Part shown: positions 43,501 to 55,439 of the stretch, one piece after another
Numbering within the stretch: the stretch's first letter is position 1
Layout of the letters: every line of letters begins with the position of its first letter
Assembly (NCBI RefSeq): GCF_021018805.1
Contig: NC_086248.1
Location: forward strand, 56,363,485-56,427,484
Length of the DNA stretch: 64,000 nt
From: Prinia subflava
Taxonomy: Eukaryota > Chordata > Aves > Passeriformes > Cisticolidae
Direction of reading: 5' to 3'
Notes under the pieces: model-generated
The model's database searches: none
What the model was told of the DNA's origin: nothing
The model's input: only the letters and a program-made list of their open reading frames with translations
Translations under genes and position numbers: made by a program

Positions 43501-44049
43501 TACTCAAGTTAGGCACATAGTCACCAAATGTACCCTCCTTGGTCAGAAGAGACAAATGAGCACCCTGAAGGCAATTCAGTGAATCTGTGGCCTGAATCAG
43601 GCAGTGTCTACTGTTTAGTTGAAGGAGTTTAGTCCTCAAACCCACAGATAAGTAGAGGTTGATTTGAATTATGGGTGATTTTTTTCTTATTTCTGAAGCT
43701 TTACATGTAAAAGATGTGGAATCACTTTAGAATATCGTTTTTTCAACATACACTGAGAGAACTGGTGATTTTATTCCTCATCTATATATATTTACTTATA
43801 AGAAAAAGTCCTGTGGCAAGTGTAAACACCATGTATGTTAGCCAGAGATTCCCAACCTTAGTCCAGTTTAGTTATGGACTTGAAAGAATACTTGTTACAT
43901 CATTATAACTCTCCATATTGCTCTTCAAGGTTGAATTATACATGTTGTCTTCCAGCTAGCAGCCCTGTGTGGTTGTGTGTTGCAGTGGATATACAAGAAA
44001 TACTAGTTTTCTTGAAATTAATCAACATTATCTTGCCTTGCACTGTACT
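40546..44049. other. Non-coding region upstream of SGK1, no gene seen
   Basis: AT-rich, with a short ATC-rich stretch at 42885-42906. Open frames up to about 91 codons lack recognisable features. Confidence 0.55.
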
Positions 44050-44150
44050 TGATATCATCTCAGAGAGATGTGAAAATATTGGTTCTATTTTACAAAGGTG
44101 GAAATTGAACCACAGGGTAGACAACGTGTCTCATCTGTGGCAGAAGTAAA
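44050..44150 (+). mobile_element. Possible MIR/CORE-SINE-like relic
   Basis: CTATTTTACAAAGGTGGAAA then TTGAACCACAGGGTAGACAA and CTGTGGCAGAAGT follow the order of the MIR 3' half (ATTTTACAGATGGGGAAACTGAGGCACAG, then CAGAGGCAGAGC). Diverged. Confidence 0.45.
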
Positions 44151-45924
44151 AATTAAATGCAGAGCTAACTTTCTCCCGTTCTAGTATCTGGATTAAGATT
44201 AGTGTACAGCAATATATATGTCATACCTGCCAACCTTATTTGTGTAATTGCATGCATTGTAAACAGGCAGTTTTTGATGGCAAGAGCCAGAGCAGGCACT
44301 GCAGGCATTTGCTGTACCTTGGAGGAATGCTACTGGGATATCTGATATTACTATAGCCCTGGTTCCCTTCCTAGCAGGAGCCACCCATCACAGTGAAAAA
44401 TGAGGGACTTGGCTAAAGTCCCTAAAGGCTGTTATTCTAGGAAGAATCTGAATCTAGATATCTGGGGAAGGAAGGAAATATAAGCGTATTCACATGGAAC
44501 TGGCAACTGCTAGCATCACCTGCCACCATCCAACATGTTGGAAGTGCCAGGAAAGTGCTTTTCCCACAGCACACAATCACCACAAAGATATTACAGTAAG
44601 ACAAAGAAGTCCCATCACTGATTCATAGGCATACACAGAAAGAAAAAGCCACTAACATTTCCAGCATTAATTTCTCTTTTTTAGTTCCAGATGCCATTTT
44701 CAAACCTGTTCAGTCATTCATTGCACTGTGAATCTCTTTGTAGTGTTCCAGTCAGTCCATTTTTTTAACACCTTGAGCCTTAAAGTGAATTGGAGACCTT
44801 TGATATGGGTTTTATTTACTTTGCTAGAAGTTGCTTTTAGTTTTTTGTAAATGCTTTGTGTGACTCCCCAAAGGAAAGCTCAAGTGTTTCATCCATAGGT
44901 TTACTAGACTTCAAGACCAAAAAAGATGCTGGAACATTTAACCTGGCTGTCTGTGTAACAACTCTTGCATTTGCTGCTATGTAAATCAGGTCCAACAACT
45001 TTACCTCTGAGGTTTCTTGTCTCTTCCTCCTAACTCATATTTGACTATCTCCAAATTTTCATCCAATTCAAGGATAAGAATCAGCAGGTTTGACAAGCAC
45101 AGACACCCCCCCGTGCAGAGTCATGCAGCGGACCACAGGCTGTGAGTATATGACCATTCCAGCCTTCAGCAAAGACTTCCTCGCCCCCGTGCCTCTGCAT
45201 CTGCTCGTCAGCACCCACACGGTGGGTGTTACCAGCCCTTGGATCCGCTGGCAGATCTCCATGTGGGAGCTCCCACTGACTTGCATTAGTCAGCCCGGTG
45301 ATGAGCAGCTGGGCACAGCCTCTGCAGCTTGCACAGCTGAAGCTGGAGGCAGACATGTCCCAGCCCACTTAGTGGGCAAGGCATAGTGTCATTGACCTTA
45401 CACACCTTCACTGCATTATTTAAAAAAAAAAAAAAAAAAGAAATACAGATTTGCAAGTGTGCCATGCTCCAAGTAGTGATACTTCTGTAATGCTCCCGTC
45501 AGAACCTTATATTTTTCAGAAAATGCTTGCATGCAGGAATGGGGAAGAGCAGGTCTAGCTTATTGGATTGCTGGTGAGTGCAATGTGGCTGGTACATAAT
45601 TCTCAGTGTGACACTAATCTCTATACCCTCACTGAGATGACCACAACACCTCTCTGTCTAGGTGAACATAATGCCTCGATCTTTCACACAAGACAGGCTT
45701 AATAATGCTATAGAATATTATTTTAGGGTTTTTTTTTTAATAAATGAAAGAACATGAGAAAGAGAATCAAACATCTCTATGTGTTTTTAATAGAGCATCA
45801 GAAAAATTGAGTCCTGGAACTCTGACTTGTTGTGGACATGCCTTAGCTTGCTGCAACATAGGAAACATTACTAAGCAGCTTGTATTTTGTTGACAGTGGA
45901 GTTCTTTAGAAAAACAGATAAAGT
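44151..45924. other. Non-coding, no gene seen
   Basis: A GC-richer patch at 45090-45375 carries overlapping open frames on both strands without recognisable domains; an A run is at 45421-45439. Confidence 0.5.
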
Positions 45925-46020
45925 GCCAGGTGAAGAAATTAAAGCATAAAGAGATTAAAGTACTGTCCAATGAGATAGGAGGTTGAAAACAAGACTTTCT
46001 ACCTTTGGTGTTCTAGCACT
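45925..46020 (+). mobile_element. Possible MIR-like relic
   Basis: GAAGAAATTAAAGCATAAAG then AGATTAAAGTACTGTCCAA and a tail TTCTAGCACTAG match the order of MIR elements (gaaactgaggcacagagagattaag, tgacttgcccaa). Diverged. Confidence 0.4.
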
Positions 46021-46150
46021 AGTATAGACAGATGAACCACTGAGGACAAATTTAAAGTTTGAATGCAGAAAGGCTAAGTGTAATTTAGCTGCCAATGGCA
46101 GCATTTAGTCACTTGCAAAGCATAGCACTGTGGGTGCTCTAGACAATACC

Positions 46151-46198
46151 AGAGTTCCCTATAACTATAGAGATTTCTCTATAGTTATAGGGAACTCT
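46151..46198. repeat. 48-bp near-perfect palindrome (23-bp arms, 2-bp spacer)
   Basis: The left arm at 46151-46173 is the exact reverse complement of the right arm at 46176-46198, with TT between. The arms contain CTATAACTATAGAGA and its complement. TACCAG occurs on both sides, at 46147-46152 (overlapping the first two bases of the left arm) and at 46201-46206. The structure could extrude as a hairpin; no coding content. Confidence 0.97.
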
Positions 46199-46309
46199 CT
46201 TACCAGTGCTGTTATTCATGATTTTCACTCAGCAAAGATTTTCACTTATGCATGCTTTTATCCTGAGCCCTTTAATTCAAACAGGCAAATATTAACAGCA
46301 ACATTTTAA

Positions 46310-46440
46310 ACAATAAGGAGATGAGGAAGTTGGATGACTTGGGTCACTGTCATATGATGAGCTTGAAATAGAATAAACCTTTTGTGAGGCTTGTGACTTT
46401 CAATCCCATGCTCTACTCATTGGACATATAGCCCACCTCC
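46310..46440 (+). mobile_element. Possible MIR-like relic
   Basis: AAGGAGATGAGGAAGTTGGA with TGACTTGGGTCACTGTCAT, then CAATCCCATGCTCTACTCAT and TAGCCCACCTC, follow the MIR order (gatgaggaaactgag, tgacttgcccaaggtcac, gtgctctttccact). Diverged. Confidence 0.45.
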
Positions 46441-49400
46441 CACAGAGCAAAACCAGACAGCAGTTTTGCTCCTTTGGTGACTGACACAGACTGACTGACT
46501 CAAAAGAGTGGTTTAAATCACAACTATTGGACTTGGGATCAAAGTCAAATGCTGTCTTCTCCCAGGGTTCATGAGGTTTGAATGTAGCATTCTGTTCTTG
46601 ACCTATCCACAGTTTTGAGTTCCTTAGTGCTTAGTGGCAGACAAGGGTCACAGAAAGGAAAGATATTTCTCAGAAAGGAAGAAAAAGTGTTAGAGCTAGT
46701 GTTTGAGATATGAAAGTATGAAATATGCAATGATCTGTATATGCTAGATTCAGCTGAGTAGTAACTCTAAATCCTATTTTGATTTCACTATAGTGGATAG
46801 TACAGCATAGTAAAGTATGCTCAGCTTTGTCTGGAGATAGAGAAGTACTATTTAGAGACCACAGTTTTCTAATATTTACTATTATGTATATATAGATATA
46901 TTTATATGTAGATATGGCTGTGATTGTGCATTTAATTTAATATTTATTCCATCCTGTTTAACTCTTCTGTGTTGAACAGCATACACAGAACTTACAAGTC
47001 TTTCATCTAGTCTCAGGTCACACTGATGAAAAGTCTGTAAGTACTGAAACTCCAGAGCATTTGCCTTAATTATTTCAAGAATATTTGTCTTTAGGTGCTG
47101 CAACCACAACTAGTAAACTTCCAAGCCACTTTGGCTGTGAGTTGAATCATAGAATAACATAACATGACTCCGATAATGTGCTCACTGAAATATATGTTAC
47201 ACTAGTGACTAATGAACATATTCGTTAAAAACAGCTTAATAGGAGAATGTGTTTTGTTCTTGGAGTGGGGAAAGTCTATAATGAAGTTAGAAACTGTGAG
47301 AATCAACATTATTTCTTTAATATAGTGAGTTTTTTCTCTTTATACACATTTTTATTCTCAGATGTGGCGTTTTTAAATATTGAAGAATATTATGAGACTG
47401 ATACATCAGGTCCCACTTAGTTGTATAAGCCTATTTGTGGCTGCCAGGAAAGAGCATAAACTTCTCAGCATTTCTCAGTATCTTGTGCCTTTAACAGTGT
47501 CTCTCAAGTCCTGTTAATTCAGGGATTACTTAGTTTTTTTGAAAACTATGGATCACCATGTGCAGCACAGCTGTAAGATTCAAATTCACAAAAAAACCCC
47601 TATAATGAAGCCAAGCTTTGGGCATTCACTCACTTTCCTTTGTCAAAAATGTTTTGAGAATATTATTTCATTTATTTCTATGTTTCTTTTGCTTTACAAT
47701 TACTTAGAAAAAAAATGCAGCTATTGTCGTAGGTCACCAACTGATCTTCAATAGACTTCTAGTACTGTCAAAGACTGTGAGACACCTCTGAATGGTATCT
47801 AACATGAACCATTACTGGAGGTGAGACTCTGGGCCATGAGAACCTTTTGCTTGGAACAAGGAGGCAATTTAAATGCTCTTTAAGCAATTTAAGAATGCTG
47901 AAGTAATGAAAAACTATTTTATCAATATATTACAGCTATGGACTTGTAAAAAGTTCTGTTTCGAAGGACACCGTAGTTTTCACAGGAGATCTTAAAATAG
48001 ATTTCAAAATCACATTTTACTCTGAATTTGCTCCAAAGGAAGAAATGCAGGCTTCCAGGCTATGGGCCATCATCCACGAGCATGGCTCAGCATCCTGACA
48101 CTTCTGTGAGGCCAGCTTACAAGAAATGTGGAACTGCTGAATTCTTTTCACAATACAAAATGTTTAGACTGCTAAGAAAGGAAAAAAAAAAAAAAAGGGA
48201 ACTAAAGTGGGAGTGTGTGGGGAACTCCATATAGAAAGAGGAAGTGTCGTGTGACTGATCAGGAAATGGGTACAAAGCATGTGTTTCGGTAGTATTTTCA
48301 CTTGTTTTGGGGGCATTTCCATAGAGAACTGGAATCTGGCCCTGCGTTTAGGTATTACTTCACTCCGGAGTGAAAGGCAGGCACTAATTTGGAGCGAAAC
48401 ACACCAGCTGTCAGCCTTTGCACATAGCAACACCGCACAACAGCTGAAGGCAGGTCGCACAAACACAACATCCCACGGAAATAGCAGTGTTGTAGAGCCA
48501 TTCTGGGCTTCGAGAATCAACAAACAATCCTCTGACTTCTATCAGAAGAGAAAGCTATTTTCAGGGCTGTATTTTCTGAAAGGAATTTATTCTCTTTTAA
48601 AAAACTCTGGGATACATTTGTGCTGCAAAAACTCCAGGGAACTATGCACAGCAGCAAGGTGCAGACACAATGAAAGCCATTTCTGATCCTACTTTCCAAG
48701 GCATTTCTTTACCATGCACAGATTTGACAGGATAGAAATTTAGCCCTCATCTTCCCATAAATATTATCTAGTGTGGAGTACGCTGCCAAACCTCGTGATG
48801 TCAGGGCTGTTCACTCCTTTGGTTTTGTCATGTGATATTTTTTTTCCAAAACCAAGCAAAATTCCAAAAATGTGTCAGTTCTACTTGTGTAAAGTTCTGC
48901 TTATTCATTTTCTCTTGAGCAAGTTGCTGTTAGTCAGATGTTTGCAGAGTTGTGGGGACTGCCCTCAGTGCAATGAAGTAATTTTTAGAGGAAGTCCTTA
49001 TATGGACAATTTGTTCATTATTTTGGAACACTGCAAATAGCATTTCCAGGAGGGCCAATTCAAATTCCAGATTTGATTCCCCTTATTAAGTCATTCCTGA
49101 GTCAGCTGGGAGGCAGAGGCGAGCTTGGGTATGCTGGTGCAAGTGAGCTGCACAGAAAGCTGAGACAAAATCCCTAACAGAGGATATTTTGGACCTTCCA
49201 CTCCAAACCAGAATGTAATTCTCCTGCAGAGTTATAAAGGGACTGAAATAAATGAAAGATATATTTCAAGGTCTGTCATCATAAAGCTCCTGAGCAACAT
49301 GCTCAATGATGTAGAGCGAGACAATTATTTGGAGGACTGTTTTTGCCATTGGCTTTGCCCTCTCTGGAGAATGAAACTTCTTAGCTTAAATGATTTCAAA

Positions 49401-49829
49401 CTTGACCCATCCACATTTGCTAAGTAGATCACATTAGTCTGCATTTGTTTGGATCACAGTGTAACAAAAGTGTCATGGTGTAATTTCCTACACTGCTCCC
49501 TTGGTCTGTGTCATGTGTTCTTTTTCAGCTTTGTTTTTTTCCTCTGTCTTCTTTCCAACCTTTCTACTCATTCTTGGAGTGATATTTTTGCCTTAATCTG
49601 CTTCTTTGTTTCACCTTCTTTTCTCTCTCAGGCCTTTCTTTCTTCCTGGCTATTTCAAGTTGAATCCAGCCAACATCTGCAGCTACAGTCACCTTCAGTG
49701 GACCATCATGAGTACAAAGTCATCTTCAAAATTATTTGAGGTCATTTCTCATGTTTTTATTTCATAAGGTGAAGTCAAATAGGATGTGAAAAGTAGGACA
49801 GTTTTTGCCACCCACTTCAAGAAAGATGT
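46441..49829. other. Non-coding, no gene seen
   Basis: AT-rich. It includes a 16-bp perfect palindrome TTCACTCCGGAGTGAA at 48359-48374 and an A run at 48182-48196. No recognisable exon. Confidence 0.55.
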
Positions 49830-50090
49830 TAAGAAACTGGAGGGAGCCAGAGTGGAAGGCTATCAAGGTTCTAGTGCACAAGACCACTGAGGAGAGGCTG
49901 AAGAGCTGAGCTGGTATAATCTGATGAAGAGGAGGCCAAAGACAGTGGAACAGCAGCCTATGACTTAATGATCAAGAGCTACAATGACACCAGGACCAAA
50001 CTCTTCCCAGTGGTGACAGAAGGTGCAAGAGGGAGCAATGGCAGCAAGATGAGTGTTCAGCTTGGCCATTAGGAAACAAAATGCTCACCT
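49830..50090 (+). mobile_element. Diverged CR1-like fragment
   Basis: AAACTGGAGGGAGCCAGAGTGG, GGAGAGGCTGAAGAGCTGAGC, ACACCAGGACCAAACTCTTCC and AGTGGTGACAGAAGGTGCAAG are in the order seen in avian CR1 3' regions. The 3' terminus is missing. Confidence 0.5.
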
Positions 50091-53000
50091 GGAGCATAGA
50101 GCAGCCTGAGTACAGGTTGCTTTGACAGATGAAGGAAACTCTGTCCCTCTCCCTTGACCAGACAAAATCCACACTGACCTGCTCCAGCGCTGATCATAGT
50201 CTGGCCTTGGAGTGGGATGGGTGATCCACAGGGCCCCTCTGTAAAACACTATAACACCAAAAGCATGTATTTGTCCCCTCAAAATGCTCAGTGAAGAGTT
50301 CTTTGTGTTGTCCCTCATTTAGCCAATTCCTCCTGAATGGGAAGAAGAAGAATATAGTATTTCTTTTTTTTTAAGTGAAGGATCAAAGAAACCAAATGTA
50401 ACAGCTAGGGTAATTCTGGTAATAAGTAGAATACCTCTAACTCTTGCTTTAAATGGAATACATCTCACATGGCTAGTGTGCCTTCAATTTTACTCCCTTT
50501 CAAAACTACGTTTGTGCAAGTGCTGGAAGATGTGCAGGTAGAGCACAATGATGAGAGCCCAGGAAGCATGCCCAGCAGAGCAGAACCTGTACTTTCTGTT
50601 GTTAAAATGATGTTGGAATTCCAATATTATGTACTAACAGACCTAGGAGGAAAATGTTTGTGTGCATGGAGAAATACCTCTGTCCCCCAGCCAGGCTGGT
50701 CTTGAGGTTCAATGGTATTTATAGAGCACAGACCATGGTAGGTCACTCTGTATTTGAATGTATACTCTCAGTTCTACAAACCAGTGCAGACAGTGAATTT
50801 TATTTTTAGATAGACAAGTAGCCTTCTTAGTTTTAGTGGGATGATTCACATCCACGTAGTGATATGTAAGTGTGCCTTTGGAATGAATGTTCTTTATTTG
50901 TTGTTTCAATATTTGTGTCTTTTCTCTGAGCTTTTCTAATGAAATATTTGTTCAGTTATTTTTTTTTCCCTGAGGCTGTCTACAGATATCCAATGCTTTT
51001 TATGGAGAGGTGTTTCTTTTAAATTTCTAATTCCTTGGTATGAATAAATTCACTTATTTTTACTGGGATGCTATAAATACTTCGTTAATGACAGATTGTA
51101 AGCCACAGTCTTGCATTGTCTTTTAACATATTTGCAATCTTATTTTTGTCCAGCCATATTAAAAGCAACAGCAATTTTCCATTTGTTTTAATTTGCAGTA
51201 AATGAGTTTATGCTGCTGTGTTTTACACAGACAAGAGCTTGTGTTATTCAGTAATTATTTCAAGACAATGCTACTAGAATGAAATGATAGACTAAATGAA
51301 AATGATAGCATATCTCAGGCAAACTAAGCAATTTTGCTAGACCATATTAAATTCTGATTATATTAAAAGGTTTTTAATTCATTTCCCTCACTACTGAACA
51401 GATTTACAAATCGCCTTCTGAGAAGTACAGTGACAAATATATAAATATCTGCTTGAGACTACAGAGGGTGTCAAAGAGCATTGTGATTGTTGACATAATT
51501 TAAAATGAATCTATGCCAATGACTGAGGTCACACCCCTTAGTCCACTAACTCCTGAGAAGTGGGAAGATTTCTGAGGTTTTCCAGCAATCTTAGACATCA
51601 GTCATTGCTACAGTTTACATGGAAAAGTTTAAAACAGTTTCTTCTCCACATGAGCAGAAGTCTCTCATCTCCTGTGCAGGAGCTGAAGAAGCAGAAGGTG
51701 CTTCTGGAGACTTTCAACTCTTTCCTGAGGCAATCCATCTGTGGACAGCCTGCTCTCTGCCTAGGGCCTTGAAAGAGAATTAGGGGTTAGTGCTTAGCAA
51801 GCCTTAGTTAGCCCTTCTCTCTTCTGAAACACATTTACCTCAGAGCATTTGCAATGGTGTGAAAAGAATTCAAAGTCTCCTCCTCAGTGAGGCTGTTCTG
51901 TTTCTGGATCTGTTTGTGCTGTGTGGTGGTAATGGCTGATGGATTCCAGCATGCTGCTACTTTATATTCTGCCTTGGTTAGGGTTCCCCTCCCCTGGACA
52001 CACCTCACCCTTTGAGAAGTGCAGTCACACAGATTTCTCTTGCAAAACGTATTGCAGAAAAATATAATACAGAGAAACCTTGGCCTACCACTACTAAAGA
52101 AAAATTTGTATTTTTTCCTTGTAAGCACAAGCAACATAAGCATATGATCACTGTCAGGGTCACTTTTGCAAGCAACATAAAAAATACAGAAAATTATAGC
52201 AACTTTTCCTGAATCTTCATTCAATATGACCTTTTAAATTAGCTTATTTCAATGCCTGTAAAATTCAAAGCAGTAGTTCTCCTTGGGTAGGAGCCAATCA
52301 ATAGAAATAAACAATCAGGAGACCCCTGATACTTGGCTTCTGTTCTGTGCCACCTTTTCCTAGAGCTTTATCCTATCAGTCTTGCAGCAACCCATGCATT
52401 TGTGTGATTTATTATTTAGCTGTGTCCATAACACATAAAAAGCTTGTAGATGATGGCCCCTGTACTGCTTTTTAAACATATGATACTCTCCTATAAGGCC
52501 TGGAGTCTATGCTGAAGAACTGGGAACTGCTGGGGAAACAGAACTTCAAATATAATAAAGCCACAGTTTGGATACTGTCTGGAAGGGATACTGTGAAGGA
52601 AATGTTAGGGCAAGAGAAAAGGCCAGATCTGGATATGGTACCTCCTCATCACCCTGCTATTTTCTCCAGTGATGTCTTTTTCATCCTCTTGCCTTCCCTT
52701 GCCTTCATCCCCTATAACTGCAGCAATGTAGCAGATCCTCTGGAAACCTCACCTAATGCCATACTCTGGAAGAAACCATCCAGGGCTCTGGTTTGACCAA
52801 TTTGGTGCTCATCTCCTCCATACATACATATTGTATGGTAGGTCAGGTGTTAGATTTATAAATCAACTGGAAAAGATGCAAATTAAAAACAAATAAATTG
52901 TTAAACCCCACAGATACTTAGTTCTGTGTTATATCTGCGTGGACATTGAGGATTCCACACTACTGGATATCTTCAAGAATAAGTTAAACCCAGCTCATCC

Positions 53001-54969
53001 AGCCTTCCTTCATAGTCAATGGAGAGAAAAGGACACAGAGAGGGACTGATTCTTCTCCTCCTCAGCCAGTTCTCCTGTAAGTCAAAAGAAGTCTTTGTCT
53101 GCTCTTTGTCACAAAAAGCAGTGACAGCACCACCCCCTTTGCAGGGGTCTGAGGTCAGGAGAAAGGATGCTTTTGGTTTTTATTTGAGAAAAATTCTTCA
53201 GAGCTTCAAGTACTGCAAGCACAGTTTTTCACAAAAAGTCATCTCAGATCTTCCATATTGCAGCATCTGAGTCTCCATAGAGTTCTGTTTCCTGCCTGAC
53301 ACCAGTGGCTGAAGGATCAGCTCAAGGTTGTCCTGCAGGTAAATCTGGAAGGACTTCCCATGTCTTCAATCCGGACTGTTACATTTCTATTTTAGTGAAA
53401 GTTCAGTATGACACATAGAGAGACAGGTATATTGACTGTAATTAAGCTTTATTAGACCTTTGATCTGCTACCATGTTGTAGTGTAAAAATTAATGCCTTA
53501 AAAGAAAAATCAAATGTAAAGTAATTATCTTCTCTAAGTTGCAAAGCTGAATTTCTAGCTGTGCCTTTAGAGCACTTTCATCACATTTTTAATTGAGCTA
53601 GCTTTTGTGTCAGGAAATATGGCTTTATTGCAAAAGATGAGGGAAAAGTAGGAAAAAAGCTGATATTTCATTAAACTGAGAAATGCCATGGGCATGAAAT
53701 TGTAATCGCTACAATTGGCAGTTGTGTCCTGGCAGAAGAGCCCTTAAACTTCAACTACTCTGGGATGAGGTCCCAGATTAGTAAGCCGTGAGCACTTTTT
53801 CTGCTTTGACTGAAATTAGCCTAGATACCCAATTAACATGTGTAAGAAAAAGAACAGCCAGCATCTCCATCTCATCACCACTGCCAAGAAGTGGTGCCTA
53901 AATACTGCATTTTTAACTGGGTCATTCCCCAAATGTGATTTCACATGTAGCCAGCTGTGGACTTAACTGAGAAGACAATGACTTGGTAGTGAAGAGAGAA
54001 CAGGAGCTTGCAAAAGGACATTAAGAGCCCTCTCACTGCACTTTAGGTCGTAGTGGGGTAATCACTGGCCTAGTGCACTTCAGGCAGAAGAAAACACCAC
54101 TCAAATCAGCTTCCCTGTGTGGACTTCTAGATTTAAAAAAATATATATATTATAGCTATAGCTACCACTGCTTAGGAATTAGTGTAATTTGCAACATTCA
54201 CACGCTACTGTGAGATCTCATGACTGATTGAGTGTGCTTAGCTAATTAAATGTATTTCTAAACTTGTTTCATAAAAGTTTATCATCTAGATCAGGATTTA
54301 ATGTCTATGCATATAAGCCAAGACTGGTTATAGGTCAGGGGAATTAGCCAAGAGCATTAAGGATTCAGAATCAAAGCAAGGAAGTGAAAGATTTCCTCCT
54401 AAAGGGGACAGAGGCTTCTGGGATTTCTCCCAGGGGGAGAGTTGCAAAAATGGCAAAGGAAGCAGGAAGCAAATCCCCCAAACATCTGAGTGAAATCTGC
54501 CTCAGGATCAGACATCTACTGTCATGTTAGGAGCAGTTCATGTTTACTGGGACATTTACACTGTGTAGTCACAGCATTTTTAGGGGTGAATTTTTCTTGG
54601 CTTAAATGCAGTTCTGATATGTCATCTAAGTTAATCTGGTATACCTTCCATTTGTAAATAATATCTAAGCTTATAATCGATTAGCCAAAGGGAAATAAAG
54701 ACAAAACACACACAAAAAAATCCACAACCTTCCAAAAATCAGAACTCCAAGGCAGAAAGGAGACAGAGTAAGAAGAAGGCATGTGAGCTCGACACACTCA
54801 ATTTATTCTATCTATGCCAAAACTACTGAGGCTTCTCTTTGTGCACAGCCCAGTTCTCCTGCATACAGACCAGGGGTCATCGAGTGGCCACTTCTGCTCT
54901 CAGATGCATTCACAGGACTCTTGCTGTAGCTAATGAGAGCTCTGCTCACACCACGGGTCAATGCTGAAA
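50091..54969. other. Non-coding, no gene seen
   Basis: AT-rich, with short open frames only (longest about 129 codons at 51835-52224, minus, with no recognisable domain). No clear repeat. Confidence 0.55.
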
Positions 54970-54989
54970 CGTGTCTGACAGCTTATTAA

Positions 54990-55350
54990 ACAGATCTGCC
55001 AGAGTTCTGTTGTTTCTCCTCATTATGTCACAGCATAATTCCTCTGGAGCCTTTGGGCTGCACGCTGTGCGCTGCGGCCGTGCGCGCAAGCCGGGTTGTT
55101 GTTGTTTTCGCCCAGCAAACCCTCAGTGGGTGAGAGCTTGCATCTCATTTTGACATGAGAAACATCCTTCAATTAAGCTTGGCTGGGAGACAAAGCCCTT
55201 CAGCCCAGAGTAAAGGCGCATCAGAAGCAGAGCGCGCTGCCCGCCCGGCCCCACTGCCCGCCCAGCGCACACCCCCCGTACCTGTGTCCTCACCACCCCA
55301 AAGGGTCCTGGGCTCCGGCTTGGGCAGCAGATCTCCCTTGCTCTGGGGCT
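54990..55350. promoter_or_regulatory. GC-richer block around the distal SGK1 exon
   Basis: GC and CpG content rises around 55060-55090 and 55205-55330, next to and over the distal SGK1 exon. It may be a small CpG island; a promoter role is inference. Confidence 0.4.
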
Positions 55351-55357
55351 CCTTCAT
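55282..55357 (-). CDS. SGK1: SGK1 distal alternative exon (long isoform, SGK1.1-like)
   Basis: This 76-nt exon has an acceptor TGTTTTTCAG directly before ATGAAGGAG and a donor ACAG|GTACGG in phase 1, matching SGK1 exon 2. The translation MKEPQSKGDLLPKPEPRT, then LWGGEDT, aligns with the segment before AFMKQRR in the human long isoform as I recall it (EPCNHANILTKPDPRTFW); KP, PRT, W and an acidic residue coincide. It is probably an internal exon of a transcript that begins further upstream, outside the window, since no exon matching the rest of the long N-terminus is visible. The ATG at the exon start could also serve as a start codon if transcription began nearby. The human long isoform is reported to be stable and neuron-enriched; whether that holds here is inference. 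Confidence 0.8.
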
Positions 55358-55439
55358 CTGAAAAACACAGAGGGAATACATCAAGTCATGAGAGCTTCCT
55401 ATTGAGGTGGGTTTTGCTTTACAAAGCTGAAGAGCAAAA

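Noticed and set aside
47140..47165. AATCATAGAATAACATAAC resembling an antisense CR1 terminal repeat
   Set aside because: Too short, and no further CR1 sequence follows.
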